Below are positions 5,318 through 5,446 of a DNA stretch of 5,446 nucleotides, piece by piece (the stretch's first letter is position 1; the number at the start of each line of letters is the position of its first letter). The stretch covers positions 1 to 5,446 of the forward strand of contig JBNKIW010000110.1 in the NCBI GenBank assembly GCA_050290865.1, in the 5' to 3' direction. The translations under genes were made by a program, and so were the position numbers. Under the pieces are notes generated by a model, which was not told where the DNA came from, did not search any database, and worked only from the letters and a program-made list of their open reading frames with translations. This DNA comes from JARRLC01 sp050290865. GTDB taxonomy: Bacteria > Pseudomonadota > Alphaproteobacteria > Rhizobiales > Rhodomicrobiaceae.

Positions 5318-5446
5318 TCATCCTGGCGCTAGTGGCCTGAGCCACTCAAATTGCGGGTAGAGGTGCTTGAGCTTGATACGGGCATCGGCGGTTGTGAAGC
5401 GCCAGTTGGCCTTGGTGTGTTTGGCGTTGCGTTCCTCCTCCCACGC
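5318..5446 (-). CDS. IS630-family transposase, C-terminal end (cut by window)
   Basis: The last 42 codons of a minus-strand frame read AWEEERNAKHTKANWRFTTA, then DARIKLKHLYPQFEWLRPLA and PG before a TGA at 5318-5320. NWRFTTADARIKLKHLYP is the characteristic C-terminal signature of a large IS630-family group of DDE transposases. The N-terminus and catalytic residues lie beyond the window, so I cannot tell whether the element is intact. Relatives usually end soon after LYPQ, so the final residues FEWLRPLAPG may be read-through past the element end into chromosomal DNA. The stop codon overlaps an ATG of the regulator frame. The whole piece lies directly upstream of the regulator in the same orientation. 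Confidence 0.8.
   Translation of the reverse strand, partial: AWEEERNAKHTKANWRFTTADARIKLKHLYPQFEWLRPLAPG
5321..5324 (-). promoter_or_regulatory. Possible ribosome binding site of the Dnr-like regulator
   Basis: AGGA on the minus strand sits 11 bases before the ATG at 5309. Spacing is long and the match short, so it only modestly favours this start. Alternative ATGs at 5321 and 5318 have no usable Shine-Dalgarno and would depend on coupling to the IS630 frame that ends there. Confidence 0.4.
5330..5346. repeat. Probable IS630 end: CTAG/TA junction and terminal hairpin
   Basis: AGTGGC-CTGA-GCCACT (5331-5346) is a perfect 6-bp stem with a 4-base loop, immediately next to TA (5330-5331) inside CTAG. 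IS630/Tc1-type elements insert at TA, and IS630 itself prefers CTAG, so this is the natural candidate for the element boundary. The opposite end is outside the window, so matching inverted repeats and the TA duplication cannot be confirmed. Confidence 0.4.

Overview
The window looks like a piece of a proteobacterial chromosome, most likely alphaproteobacterial. The evidence is coding DNA of roughly 60-65 % G+C, an IS1380-group and an IS630-group transposase of types I associate with alphaproteobacteria, and a Dnr-like Crp/Fnr regulator. The assignment is an inference from protein style, not from a marker gene.

Layout. Positions 1-211 hold no gene; this stretch is AT-richer (83 G+C in the first 180 bases) and carries a perfect 10-bp inverted repeat. 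Positions about 211-1848 are a decayed IS1380-family element on the minus strand. Its transposase has lost its N-terminus and is frameshifted near the C-terminus by an apparent 32-bp insertion made mostly of two abutting palindromes. Positions about 1848-2500 are a graveyard of metabolic gene pieces: an internal slice of a NitT/TauT-type ABC permease (minus), the C-terminal half of a GntR-family FCD domain (plus), and a very degraded possible LysR start (minus). Positions 2499-2877 are non-coding leader DNA containing short palindromes and a candidate Fnr/Dnr-type operator.

The intact part is a two-gene module. A complete hybrid cluster protein gene (hcp, 2878-4542, plus) faces a convergent Crp/Fnr-superfamily regulator of the Dnr/NnrR kind (4629-5309, minus). 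Hcp keeps every expected iron-sulfur and hybrid-cluster ligand. The regulator lacks the Fnr cysteines and the cAMP phosphate-binding Arg-Ser pair, but has the E-x-x-S-R recognition helix that reads TTGAT/TTGAC half-sites. A TTGAC-N4-GTAAA dyad lies 74 bp upstream of the hcp start. The simplest reading is a nitric-oxide response unit in which the regulator senses NO or nitrosative stress and turns on hcp. No Hcr reductase partner is present in the window.

The right edge (5318-5446) is the C-terminus of an IS630-family transposase on the minus strand, running straight into the regulator. Its stop codon overlaps an ATG of the regulator frame, so the insertion has probably removed the native regulator promoter and may have put the gene under IS-driven transcription. 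Overall this is a small intact NO-detoxification island between insertion-sequence debris. I see no convincing wholly new system; the most useful leads are the operator/recognition-helix match, the IS630 junction, and the palindromic insertion in the IS1380 transposase.
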